NCBI GenBank assembly: GCA_036268995.1
Contig: DATATB010000010.1
Coordinates: 1-64,000, forward strand
Source: DATATB01 sp036268995
Lineage (GTDB): Bacteria; Planctomycetota; Planctomycetia; Pirellulales; PNKZ01
Reading direction: 5' to 3'
Length of the DNA stretch: 64,000 nucleotides
The position numbers were made by a program, and so were the translations under genes. Shown here in pieces: positions 1 through 7,908 of the stretch; positions within the stretch are counted from its first letter, which is position 1, and every line of letters starts with the position of its first letter. The notes under the pieces are model-generated. The model did no database searches. It was not told where the DNA came from and saw only the letters and a list, made by a program, of their open reading frames with translations.

Positions 1-1
1 G

Positions 2-1027
2 GTGATCGTGGCCACCGGCTTCAGCGGCTCGCCGACGCCAGTGGTCCAGTCCGGCCCCGTGCTGACGGTCACTGGCACCAGCGGCGCCGACACGATGGCC
101 ATTACGTTCTCGTCGGCGACAGCCTTCTCGATCACCGTCAATGGCACGACGAGCAGCTACAGCACGCAGAATATCAATCAGATCATCGTGCACGGACTGG
201 GCGGAGCCGACACGCTGACCGTTTCCGACACCTTCAATACGGGCGTCGGCACGTGGTCGCCGCAGTTCATGCAGTGGAACACGGCCAAGTATCAGATTTC
301 GGCCGACAAGACGCAGGATATCGCCTTTACCGGCAAGCAAAATGACTCGGCCACGCTCAACGGTTCCACCGGCAGCGACCAGGCCACGCTCACGGCCACC
401 AGCGTCGAAATGGCGAACACGACGCTGTTCGACAATAAGGTCACCGGCTTTGGCTCGGCGCAAGTGAATGCCGGCAGCCCGTCGGCCACGGCCTCGATTC
501 AAGACTCTGGCGGCGGTGCGGTGCTCGGCACCCCCACGCAGACCTCGCTCTCGGGCACCGGCTTCTCCTACGTGGCGGCAGGCTTCCAAAGCGTCACGGC
601 CACGGCCGGCTCCAGTGCTGACACCGTCGAGTTGGACTACTCGGCCAGCTTCCCGACGGCGACGCAGACGGGTGAGGTCATGCTGACCAACTCCACCGGC
701 GCCGTCATCATCACGGCCATCGGCTTCAGCAATCCTCAGCTCGTCAATACGCAGAACACGGGCGGCTCCTCGGGCGGCGGCGTATTGATCGTAAGTGCAC
801 CCAATCCACCCATCATCACGACCGGCGGCGGTGGAACCACGCTCATCGGCGGTGGAACCACGCTCATCGGCGGCGGAACCACGATTGGCGGAGGGACTCC
901 GCTCGCCAGCATGCCGATAACGGGGGCCACGCTCACGCTGGAGCCCAGCCAGATTACATTCGGCCCGGTTTTGACGTCGACCGTGGTCGCCCAACCCGGC
1001 ACGTCGACTGTTTTGACTGTGCATTGA
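2..1027 (+). CDS. Secreted repetitive protein, C-terminal 341 residues (5' end outside window)
   Basis: The reading frame is already open at the window edge, so the GTG at 2 is probably an internal valine and only the C-terminal part is seen. The product is rich in Thr, Ser, Gly and Ala with alternating hydrophobic residues. Spaced phrases such as GTSGADT and GLGGADTLTV fit stacked beta strands of an extracellular or surface protein. Near residues 275-297 a Gly/Thr linker (TTLIGGG units) is encoded by a 21-bp tandem repeat. The protein ends in a compact hydrophobic segment without a recognisable sorting signal. No catalytic motif is visible. It resembles the large beta-rich exoproteins of planctomycetes, but I cannot name a family. 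Canonical RTX nonapeptides are absent. Confidence 0.6.
   Translation: MIVATGFSGSPTPVVQSGPVLTVTGTSGADTMAITFSSATAFSITVNGTTSSYSTQNINQIIVHGLGGADTLTVSDTFNTGVGTWSPQFMQWNTAKYQISADKTQDIAFTGKQNDSATLNGSTGSDQATLTATSVEMANTTLFDNKVTGFGSAQVNAGSPSATASIQDSGGGAVLGTPTQTSLSGTGFSYVAAGFQSVTATAGSSADTVELDYSASFPTATQTGEVMLTNSTGAVIITAIGFSNPQLVNTQNTGGSSGGGVLIVSAPNPPIITTGGGGTTLIGGGTTLIGGGTTIGGGTPLASMPITGATLTLEPSQITFGPVLTSTVVAQPGTSTVLTVH
827..889 (+). repeat. 21-bp in-frame tandem repeat
   Basis: Two exact copies of a 21-bp unit (827-847 and 848-868) and a diverged third copy (869-889) encode a TTLIGGG-type linker in the secreted protein. The length is a multiple of three, so copy number can change without breaking the frame. 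Confidence 0.8.
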
Positions 1028-1091
1028 TTCCACCGCTCGTGAGCTCGACGAGCCAAAACAGTTGGGTTTGTTTTCCGTGTTTTTGCGAACC

Positions 1092-1120
1092 TTCCCAACG
1101 CGGACAGGAATTGCTAAAAT
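1092..1120 (+). promoter_or_regulatory. Putative sigma-70 promoter for tRNA-Thr
   Basis: A -35-like TTCCCA (1092-1097), a 17-nt spacer and a -10 TAAAAT (1115-1120), with an extended -10 TGC just before it, lie about 70 nt upstream of the tRNA. The spacing is ideal and the -10 matches 5 of 6 consensus positions. No transcript start can be seen from sequence. Confidence 0.45.
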
Positions 1121-1191
1121 TCCCGGTTCTGTGCATGGATTCACAGATTGCTTGCGGCGAAGCGGCCGATCGGTTCGCCCTAAGTCCTTAG

Positions 1192-1265
1192 GCCAGCATA
1201 GCTTCAATTGGCAGAGCACCGCATTCGTAATGCGGGGGTTAAGGGTTCGACTCCCTTTGCTGGCT
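1192..1265 (+). tRNA. tRNA-Thr (anticodon CGT)
   Basis: A full cloverleaf can be drawn. The acceptor stem GCCAGCA (1192-1198) pairs with TGCTGGC (1258-1264). The anticodon stem CCGCA/TGCGG (1219-1223/1231-1235) encloses loop TTCGTAA with anticodon CGT at 1226-1228. The T stem AAGGG/CCCTT (1241-1245/1253-1257) encloses TTCGACT. This reads ACG (Thr). The CCA end is not encoded. The next gene starts only 41 nt downstream, so the two may share a transcript. Confidence 0.96.
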
Positions 1266-1305
1266 CTTTTTTGCCCCACGGGATACGCCGAGGAGATTAC
1301 AGCGC

Positions 1306-2631
1306 ATGTCGCAGGTTCTGGAACAGGGCGTCAAATCACTGGTTTTGTCCAATAGCCCCTTCGGCCCGGGCGAAGTGAGCCAGATCGTCCAGGCGATTAC
1401 GGCCGATTTCAGCAACTATCGCCAGTTGAGCGAAGCGGTGCAGGAGCTGGAATCGAAGGAAGACCAGAGCCCGGCCGGCAAGGTGCGGCTGGGCGTGTGT
1501 TATTACCTGCTGGGCCGGTATCGGCTGGCAGGCGATGCCTTGTCCAAGGCCGACGGCGGGGCCCTGGCGCATTTTTATCTCGGCAAAACCCGCTTCGCAC
1601 GGCAGGAGTACCCGGCCGCGGTCGAAAGCTTCCAGGCGGCCGCCAAGGCCGGCTACGACAGCGACGCCTGCGCGCTGGCCCGGGCCGAGACCGTCCGCTA
1701 TTCGGGCAATGCGGCCGAAGCGCTCAAGGTGCTCGACGGGCTATCCGGCGCGATCGAGCAAACGGCCGAATACCTGTATCAACGCGGCGCCACGGTGGCC
1801 GCACTGGGTGGCAATCCGTCCGAAGTGTGCGCGCTCTACGAGCGGGCCGTCGAGAACGATCCGCGGCATTCCGGGGCCCTGTTCGGCCTGGCGCTGGAAA
1901 ACGACCGGCGCGGCAACGATGAGACGGCGCTAGAGCTGTATCAGCGCTCCGTGGCCCGGTTTCCCACGCATTACGGCGCCCTGCTGAACCTGGCCATTTT
2001 GTACGAAGACCGGCAGCAATATGACCGGGCCCGCCAGTGCTATTCGCGGATTCTCGACGCGTTTCCGACCGACACGCGGGCCCGGCTGTTCATGAAGGAC
2101 GCGGCCGCCTCGGGCGATATGTATTACGACGAAGACGCGCAGAAGCGCCGCGACCGCTTGAGCCAGGTGCTGGGCATTCCGGTCACCGACTTCGAGCTTT
2201 CGGTGCGCAGCCGCAATTGCCTGCAGAAGATGGGCCTCAACTCGCTGGGCGACCTGACCCGTACCAGCGAACAGGAACTGCTGGCGAGCAAGAATTTCGG
2301 CGAGACGTCGCTGACGGAAATCCGCGAGATGATGGCGTCGCGCGGGCTGTCGCTGGGGCAGTTTGCCCACGAAAAAGGCCCGGTCGAGGTGGGCTTCGAG
2401 CCCGAGGTCATGTCGCCCGACGAGCAGGCCTTGCTCAGCAAGCCGATCGCCGATCTGAACCTCTCGGTTCGCGCCCGCAAGTGCATGATTCGACTGGGTA
2501 TCAGCACGATCGGCGAATTGGTGCGTCGCACCGGCGACGAGTTGCTCGAGTGCAAGAACTTCGGCGTCACCAGCCTGAACGAAGTCCGCGAGAAGCTCAC
2601 CGGCCACGCCCTCAAGCTCCGCGGCGACTGA
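1306..2631 (+). CDS. TPR protein with two RNA polymerase alpha C-terminal-type domains
   Basis: The 441-residue protein starts at an ATG with AGGAG 10 nt upstream. Residues about 60-262 form tetratricopeptide-like repeats (for example ALFGLALENDRRGNDETALE). Two copies of the helix-hairpin-helix fold of the RNA polymerase alpha C-terminal domain follow, at about 290-352 and 376-440. By alignment to E. coli alpha, the DNA-contacting Arg265 is kept in both copies (R301 and R394). Asn268 and Cys269 are kept in copy 1, and only the Cys in copy 2. Lys298 is Thr in both. The alpha N-terminal assembly domain is absent, so this is not RpoA. Such TPR-alphaCTD proteins occur in planctomycetes. A role in DNA or transcription-complex binding is inference. 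The tgt gene follows after 3 nt. Confidence 0.85.
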   Translation: MSQVLEQGVKSLVLSNSPFGPGEVSQIVQAITADFSNYRQLSEAVQELESKEDQSPAGKVRLGVCYYLLGRYRLAGDALSKADGGALAHFYLGKTRFARQEYPAAVESFQAAAKAGYDSDACALARAETVRYSGNAAEALKVLDGLSGAIEQTAEYLYQRGATVAALGGNPSEVCALYERAVENDPRHSGALFGLALENDRRGNDETALELYQRSVARFPTHYGALLNLAILYEDRQQYDRARQCYSRILDAFPTDTRARLFMKDAAASGDMYYDEDAQKRRDRLSQVLGIPVTDFELSVRSRNCLQKMGLNSLGDLTRTSEQELLASKNFGETSLTEIREMMASRGLSLGQFAHEKGPVEVGFEPEVMSPDEQALLSKPIADLNLSVRARKCMIRLGISTIGELVRRTGDELLECKNFGVTSLNEVREKLTGHALKLRGD

Positions 2632-2634
2632 CCG

Positions 2635-3765
2635 GTGCCTGGAAACGCCGCCGGCTTTTCGTTCGAGCTCAAGCACGAGGACGCCGGCTCTCGGGCTCGG
2701 CTCAGCCGCTTCACCACTCCGCATGGGCCGGTCGACATGCCGGCTTTCATGCCGGTGGGCACGCAGGGCACGGTCAAAGGCCTGACGCCGCAATCGCTGG
2801 CCGAGACCGGCGCCCAGATGGTGCTGGGCAACACGTATCACCTGGCCTTGCGCCCTGGCGAAGACGTGGTGGCCGACCTGGGCGGCCTGCACAAGTTCAT
2901 GCACTGGCCCGGGCCGATCCTTACCGACAGCGGCGGCTTTCAGCTCTTCAGCCTGGCGCAGATGACCCGCGTGGCCGAGCACGCGGCCGTGTTCCGTTCG
3001 CATCTTGATGGCAGCCTCGTCGAGCTATCGCCCGAGCGGGCCGTCGCCATCCAAGAGGCCCTGGGCAGCGACGTGGCAATGGTGCTGGATCACGTGGTGC
3101 CGCTGCCCAGCACGCAGGCGGCGATCGAGGATGCGCTCGAGCGGACGCTGCGCTGGGCCGAGCGCTGCCGCCGGGCCGCCAGCCGGCCCGACCAGGTGCA
3201 GTTCGGCATCGTGCAGGGCGGGCTCGATCCGGCCTTGCGGCTGCGGTGTGCCGAGCGGTTGCGCGCGATGGATTTCGCCGGCTACGCTGTGGGCGGTTTG
3301 AGCGTCGGCGAAGCGCCGGCCGACATGTACGCCGTGCTCGATGTCACGGTGCCCGCTTTGCCCGCCGATCGGCCGCGGTATCTGATGGGCGTGGGGCGGC
3401 CGGCCGATTTGGTCGAGGCCATCGGCCGGGGCATCGACTTGTTCGACTGCGTCATGCCCACGCGCAACGGCCGCAACGCCCTGGCCTTCACCGATGCCGG
3501 CACGTTGCGGCTGCGGAACCTGAAATTTCAGCGCGACCCCCGACCGCTCGAGGCGGGCTGTCCCTGCGCAGCTTGCCAGCACAGCCGCGGCTATTTGCGG
3601 CACTTGTTCATGGCCGGCGAGATGCTCGGGCCAGTGCTGCTTTCTGTCCACAACCTGACGTACTATCAGCGGTTGCTGGCCGAAGCGCGGCAAGCCATTG
3701 CGGCAGATGGGTTTGCGGATTTTTGCGCTGCCAAGCTGGCCGGGTGGAACCCAGCCTCGGCGTGA
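2635..3765 (+). CDS. tgt: Queuine/preQ1 tRNA-guanine transglycosylase
   Basis: The enzyme exchanges guanine-34 for a queuosine precursor in GUN-anticodon tRNAs. The 376-residue TIM-barrel protein shows the family motifs in order: TDSGGFQLFSL (active-site Asp), FGIVQGG, YLMGVGRP, LFDCVMPTRNGRN (nucleophilic Asp) and the zinc site CPCAACQ plus a later HNL histidine. In the base-binding loop the usual DECTP is DHVVP; the Asp is kept but the following Glu and Cys are not. The start is a GTG only 3 nt after the stop of the TPR/alpha-CTD gene, so translation is probably coupled. No other queuosine-pathway gene is nearby. Confidence 0.95.
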   Translation: MPGNAAGFSFELKHEDAGSRARLSRFTTPHGPVDMPAFMPVGTQGTVKGLTPQSLAETGAQMVLGNTYHLALRPGEDVVADLGGLHKFMHWPGPILTDSGGFQLFSLAQMTRVAEHAAVFRSHLDGSLVELSPERAVAIQEALGSDVAMVLDHVVPLPSTQAAIEDALERTLRWAERCRRAASRPDQVQFGIVQGGLDPALRLRCAERLRAMDFAGYAVGGLSVGEAPADMYAVLDVTVPALPADRPRYLMGVGRPADLVEAIGRGIDLFDCVMPTRNGRNALAFTDAGTLRLRNLKFQRDPRPLEAGCPCAACQHSRGYLRHLFMAGEMLGPVLLSVHNLTYYQRLLAEARQAIAADGFADFCAAKLAGWNPASA

Positions 3766-3912
3766 GGCCGGCCGGAGGCCCCAATCCCCGCTGTTTACCT
3801 GATCGCCAGGGCTCTAAATCGCCCACCGGCCGATGCGCGGCACGGCTTGGAAGATCCTTTCCAAGTAACAATCCGCCGGCTTGTACGCTTTTTAGGGCGT
3901 GACTGATTTTTG

Positions 3913-3969
3913 TTGACACCGTGCGACGATGTTGATACAAGAGAGATGACGTTATTGAGACTCAGTATC
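3913..3969 (+). promoter_or_regulatory. Putative bfd promoter overlapped by a Fur-box-like palindrome
   Basis: A perfect -35 TTGACA (3913-3918), a 17-nt spacer and TACAAG (3936-3941, 4 of 6) form a good promoter in the gap (3766-4050) before bfd. Immediately downstream, at 3951-3969, lies GTTATTGAGACTCAGTATC, a TGAGACTCA-centred palindrome matching 14 of 19 positions of the Fur consensus. A repressor there would cover the transcription start. The rest of the gap holds nothing else I recognise. Confidence 0.5.
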
Positions 3970-4050
3970 AGCTAATCGGACCGCGTCAACCAGATCAGAG
4001 CGCGCGATTACTGACCATAACGCTCCTGCCTGTTAAAAGCCCTTCCTGCC

Positions 4051-4260
4051 ATGGTCGTACTTCTCGAACAAGACACGATTGTGTGCCGCTGCCTGCAAGT
4101 CAGCGAATCGTCGCTGGCCGACGTCGTCGAGCGCTGCCCCTTTGCGAACTTGCAAGATGTGGCCCGCGAGACGGGCGCGGGGAGCGGCTGCACGGCCTGC
4201 CATCGCATGATCCGCCGCTACATCGCGCAGCGCGGCGCACACGGCTGCTGCGGCTCGTAA
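4051..4260 (+). CDS. bfd: Bacterioferritin-associated [2Fe-2S] ferredoxin
   Basis: This 69-residue protein matches the Bfd-type (2Fe-2S)-binding fold. Cluster ligands are Cys12 and Cys14 (VCRCLQVSE) and Cys47 and Cys50 (SGCTACH), with the typical spacing of about 32 residues. Bfd docks on bacterioferritin and reduces its ferric core through the heme so iron can be released. The partner gene bfr lies directly downstream on the opposite strand. The ATG lacks a strong Shine-Dalgarno sequence. The Fur-like palindrome upstream suggests induction when iron is scarce. The C-terminal HGCCGS adds two further cysteines outside the canonical site. Confidence 0.9.
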   Translation: MVVLLEQDTIVCRCLQVSESSLADVVERCPFANLQDVARETGAGSGCTACHRMIRRYIAQRGAHGCCGS

Positions 4261-4296
4261 AAAGCGATTCGGCAGCACTTCGGCGCTCGAGTGCAC

Positions 4297-4400
4297 GTAG
4301 CGGAAGTCGTGAGACTTGCGACCGGTTCTCAGCGTCTAGCGGAAGCTGTAAAACTTCCGATCTGCTGGCGACATTTCGGAATTCTCACGAATTCCGCTAC
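4297..4400. repeat. Cluster of TAGCGGAAG palindromic repeats between bfd and bfr
   Basis: Three related units occur: GTAGCGGAAG at 4297, a hairpin CGGAAG-8 nt-CTTCCG at 4340-4359, and a perfect 8-bp inverted repeat CGGAATTC-TCAC-GAATTCCG at 4377-4396 followed by CTAC. The same family recurs at 25403-25473. Both copies separate convergent genes, so a bidirectional terminator or mRNA-end function is plausible. Confidence 0.75.
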
Positions 4401-4409
4401 CGCCGCCGC

Positions 4410-4901
4410 TTAGTGGGCTTCGCTGGCCTCGTGGCCGCCCATCTGCTCGGTGAGATAGTTCTCGATGCCGACAGTGTCGATGCGGTAGAGCTGCGTCTCC
4501 AGCCAATCGACGTGCTCTTCGCTTTCGACCAGGATCGGGGCGACCAGTTCGCGGCTGCCGTTGTCTTTGAGCTTCGTGCACAACTCGACCAACTCGTTGT
4601 AGGCTTTCACGCCCTTGAGCTCGAGTTGCAGGTCGTTTTCGAACTGCTCGCGGACATTCGTGCCGACGCGGATCACATCGTAGCGGGCGATCTCGGGCAC
4701 GCCGTCGAGAAACAGGATGCGGTCGATCAGCTTCTCGGCGTGCCGCATTTCGCCGATCGATTCTTCATAATGCTTCTTGCCGAGCTTGAAGAATCCCCAG
4801 TTCTGGCACATTTTGGCCTGGCAGAAATACTGATTGATCGCGGTCAGCTCAATGGTCAGGGCCGCGTTCAGTCCGTCGATGACTTGGGTATTTCCCTGCA
4901 T
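4410..4901 (-). CDS. bfr: Bacterioferritin
   Basis: The 163-residue protein is the usual length for the heme-containing 24-mer iron store. The ferroxidase ligands are in place: Glu18, the E51/H54 pair in ESIGEMRHAEK, and the later Glu and EEHVDW Glu/His pair. Met52, the heme axial ligand, is present. INQYF and WGFFKLG are family hallmarks. The C-terminus carries a short GGHEASEAH tail. It faces bfd tail to tail with a palindromic repeat cluster between them, so the two are transcribed separately although functionally paired. Confidence 0.95.
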   Translation of the reverse strand: MQGNTQVIDGLNAALTIELTAINQYFCQAKMCQNWGFFKLGKKHYEESIGEMRHAEKLIDRILFLDGVPEIARYDVIRVGTNVREQFENDLQLELKGVKAYNELVELCTKLKDNGSRELVAPILVESEEHVDWLETQLYRIDTVGIENYLTEQMGGHEASEAH

Positions 4902-5005
4902 GTGAAACTCTTCTCCGGCAAGAATCTTGAGGCCATCGGCGGCAAAGCGGCGATTCTATCCCCCCACCCGCGCCCTCGTCCAGGGGGCGAAGTGACTACC
5001 GGCCG

Positions 5006-6445
5006 TCACTTCCGGTACGGCACGGTCCCGTTGGCGTCGACCTGGTAGCCCCAGCGGGCCAGGTAGGTCGGGCCGGGCAGGAACTCGTCGCCGCGCTGTT
5101 TGAGCATGGTCATCAGCTGCTCGTCCAGATTCCGCTGCGTGGCAGCCGCATCGGGCGTGCCGGCTAGGTTGCGAAGCTGGTAGGGGTCCTGCTGGTTGTC
5201 GTACAACAGCCACGGCCCCTGGAGGTCGCGAACGTACGTATGGCGGTGCGTGCGGACGCCCCGGAACTCGCGGCCACCCACTTTGCGGCTCCATTGCCCG
5301 AACGGCTGCGGGCAGGTGAGCAACGCGGCCTGCGGGGCCTGGCCCTGGTTGTCGCGCAGCACACGCGAATAGTCGGCGCCTTCGACCGTGCCGGGAATCG
5401 GCACGCCGCACAAACCGAGCACGGTAGGCATGATGTCCGGCGAATTCAGCAGCAGGTCGAGCTGGCGGCCAGGGCCGGTTCGCTGCGGATCGCGCATCAG
5501 AAACGGAACGCGGATCGACTCTTCGTAGGGCTGCTGCTTTTTCTGCTGTCCTTGCGAACCGAGCAAGTCGCCGTGGTCGGAGGTAAAAATCACCAGCGTA
5601 TTGCGATCGAGCCCGGTTTCCTCGAGCGTGGTCAACAGCCGGCCGAAACATTCATCGAGCGCCGCGATATGCGCGTAATAGCCGGCCAGATCGGTGTACG
5701 CCCGCTCGGCAACCCGCTGGGGCACATTGGGCCGCAGCTTGATGGCGGCCTTGTCGATCAGCCTTCGAAACTTTTCGGGGGCGGTCTGGTAGGGCGCGTG
5801 CGGCGGTCCCCACGAGAGGAACATAGCGAACGGCCCACCACGGTTCTTGTCTCGCAGATATTGCTGCGCTGCCCGGGTTTGGGCCTCGGCATCGTAACCG
5901 TCCCACACGCGTTGGATCGGCTCGTCGCCGTAGTACAGCGAATGGTTGTAATCGTGGGTGCATTCCAGCACCCGCCAGAACTCGAACCCCCGATGACGAT
6001 CGGGCGGAATAAAACTCTCGCGGCCGCGGCCATCCACGTGCCATTTGCCGATGTACCCGGTCTGGTAGCCGGCCGATCGCAGTGACTCGCCGAAGCTGGT
6101 GAGCCGCGTCGACATCGGCACGTCGTTGACGAACACGCCGTGCGTCAGCGGGTAGCAGCCAGTGAGCAGCGACCCACGATGCGGCGAGCAGACGGGGCAG
6201 CCCGACACGGCATGCGTGATGTTCAGATTCTGCGTGGCGAATTGATCGAGATGCGGCGTATGCGCGTGCGGATCGCCGGCATAGCCGGTGGCTTGGGCCC
6301 GCCACTGGTCGGCGAACACATAGAGCAAGTTGGGCCGCTCGGGCGTTGCGGCTGCGCCACGGGCCAGGCCGGGCCAGGCGGCCAGCGCCGTGCCGGCAGC
6401 GGCTTGCCGCAAGAGTTGTCGACGATCGATGGAAGCTTGTGACAC
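5006..6445 (-). CDS. Tat-exported sulfatase (formylglycine type)
   Basis: The 479-residue protein starts at GTG with AGAGG about 10 nt upstream; a TTG at 6466 would add 7 residues. The N-terminus has a twin-arginine leader (RRQLL, then an Ala-rich hydrophobic run ending near ARGAAA). The alkaline-phosphatase-like fold begins with PNLLYVFADQ (metal ligand Asp). The C-x-P-x-R-type sulfatase signature CSPHRGSLLTG follows, whose Cys (about residue 86) would be oxidised to formylglycine. FTSDHGDLLGSQG supplies the later Asp/His metal ligands. The substrate is unknown; planctomycete sulfatases usually act on sulfated polysaccharides. No maturase gene is in the window. Confidence 0.92.
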   Translation of the reverse strand: MSQASIDRRQLLRQAAAGTALAAWPGLARGAAATPERPNLLYVFADQWRAQATGYAGDPHAHTPHLDQFATQNLNITHAVSGCPVCSPHRGSLLTGCYPLTHGVFVNDVPMSTRLTSFGESLRSAGYQTGYIGKWHVDGRGRESFIPPDRHRGFEFWRVLECTHDYNHSLYYGDEPIQRVWDGYDAEAQTRAAQQYLRDKNRGGPFAMFLSWGPPHAPYQTAPEKFRRLIDKAAIKLRPNVPQRVAERAYTDLAGYYAHIAALDECFGRLLTTLEETGLDRNTLVIFTSDHGDLLGSQGQQKKQQPYEESIRVPFLMRDPQRTGPGRQLDLLLNSPDIMPTVLGLCGVPIPGTVEGADYSRVLRDNQGQAPQAALLTCPQPFGQWSRKVGGREFRGVRTHRHTYVRDLQGPWLLYDNQQDPYQLRNLAGTPDAAATQRNLDEQLMTMLKQRGDEFLPGPTYLARWGYQVDANGTVPYRK

Positions 6446-6558
6446 GCTAGCCGCACCTCTTGACAAGACTCGCCCCGGCAGTGCCCGATAGTGCGAGTCT
6501 AGCCGGATTGCCCGGCCCCTTCAAATCGAAGCGACTCAAAACGGCGAGGCGGTCTCGT

Positions 6559-7599
6559 ATGGTGCACAGTCCGAGTTTCGATCCGCGAGGCTCCGAAGCG
6601 CTTCGGCATTCCGCGGCCGAGTTGGAACTGGCGGCCGATGCGGCCGGCCGGCGGCTGGTGGCCGATCTGGAGCGGATCTCGGCCGAGACCAGCGGCTTTG
6701 CCGATCGGGATCTGACGGCGGCCTTGGTGGATGCGGCGCTGGATCGCTCGATGCTCGCGCTGGCGCGGCTGAATTGTTGGGGGCGCGACAACCAGCTTCC
6801 TTCGGCGCGGCTGTGGAACCCGGCGGCCTCGTGGCTCGAGGCCGGCTGGCTACAACATCGGGCCCGGTTCAAGCCGCGCGGCTATGCGGGTGATTACGAG
6901 CTGCTGGCCCGGCTGTGGAATCGGACCTGCGAGCCGCAGCCGCTGGGCGCGGCGTTTGATCGATTCTTTCAGCGCCAAGCGGCCGTCGAAGCGGTGCGCA
7001 ATCGTATTGAACAATCGGCCGCGGCGCTGGCCGACCACTGCCTGGCGGCCGATCGCCCGGCGTATCGCGTGGTGAGCATCGGCAGCGGACCGGCGATCGA
7101 GCTGGTCGAGTTGGCTCGCATGCTGCCGGCCGAGCGACGGCAGCGGCTGGAATTCGTGTTATTGGATCTGGACGAAGAAGCGCTGGAGTCTGCCCGGGCG
7201 AGTCTGGCGAATCATCTGCGCCCGGAGCAGATCGCGCTACATCGCGAGAACCTGTTTCGCCTGGCGACGCTCAAGCGGCTGGGCCCGCTGGTCGAGCGAG
7301 CGGACGCGATCGTTTGCTTGGGCTTGTTCGATTACCTGGCCGACGAACCGGCGGCGGGGCTGCTACGCATGATCTGGCAGGCACTGGCGGCCGGCGGGCT
7401 GGCGCTGGTCGGCAACTTTGCGCCGCACTGCCCAACCCGGGCGTACATGGAATGGATCGGCAACTGGTATCTGATCTACCGCACGGCCGACCAGTTGCGG
7501 CAATTGGCAGCCAGTGCCGGACTGCCGGACGAGCACTTCGAGATCGCAGCCGAGCGGTTGGGCGTCGATCTGTTTATCCACGCTTGCAAGCCGCAATAG
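6559..7599 (+). CDS. SAM-dependent methyltransferase, PhcB-like (3-hydroxypalmitate methyl ester synthase family)
   Basis: The start is ATG 6559, with GAGG 9 nt upstream; the frame opens earlier but would then overlap the divergent sulfatase. The product has 346 residues. The C-terminal half is a class I Rossmann methyltransferase with motif I VVSIGSGPAIELVELA and acidic motif VLLDLDEEAL. The N-terminal part carries FKPRGYAGDYELL and RNRIE, which I associate with the PhcB family that makes the Ralstonia quorum signal methyl 3-hydroxypalmitate. No phcSRQ regulators are beside it. The fatty-acyl substrate is therefore inference; a generic small-molecule methyltransferase is the alternative. Confidence 0.65.
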   Translation: MVHSPSFDPRGSEALRHSAAELELAADAAGRRLVADLERISAETSGFADRDLTAALVDAALDRSMLALARLNCWGRDNQLPSARLWNPAASWLEAGWLQHRARFKPRGYAGDYELLARLWNRTCEPQPLGAAFDRFFQRQAAVEAVRNRIEQSAAALADHCLAADRPAYRVVSIGSGPAIELVELARMLPAERRQRLEFVLLDLDEEALESARASLANHLRPEQIALHRENLFRLATLKRLGPLVERADAIVCLGLFDYLADEPAAGLLRMIWQALAAGGLALVGNFAPHCPTRAYMEWIGNWYLIYRTADQLRQLAASAGLPDEHFEIAAERLGVDLFIHACKPQ

Positions 7600-7908
7600 A
7601 AAGTCCGTTGTCCGTGGTCCCTAGCTACTGACAACGGTCAACTGACACTTCTTCTGTGTGGCGTGCGTGGCGGGATCTCCGTCCCCCGCCCCGCCACACG
7701 TTCTACACGCGAGAATCCATTCGTTTCAGCGCCCCTTTGAACAGCAATGGCCGAAAAAGAAAAAGGCCATGCCCGGTCGAAGGAAAGAAAATGGCATCCA
7801 TGCCAAGCGAACCATCCCTGGAGATTGATGCATCCCAACCGGGTGACAAAGGCGGGAGAACGCTCGTTCCCTCCGCACCGGGCATGGGCGCTGGTCTAAA
7901 ATGGCGTA
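7600..7908. other. Gap between convergent genes with repeat and terminator-like hairpins
   Basis: The gap separates the PhcB-like gene (+) from mraZ (-). At 7602-7648 lies a phrase made of GTCCGTTGTCCGTGG and ACAACGGTCAACTGAC, partly self-complementary; a related ACTGACAACGGACAA occurs near 13954. At 7656-7699 GTGTGGCG and CGCCACAC form an 8-bp inverted repeat with inner GC-rich arms. The remainder holds no convincing gene. Confidence 0.5.

Noticed and set aside
2..1027. RTX-type calcium-binding toxin
   Set aside because: GADT phrases occur, but not the repeated nine-residue GGxGxDxUx pattern.
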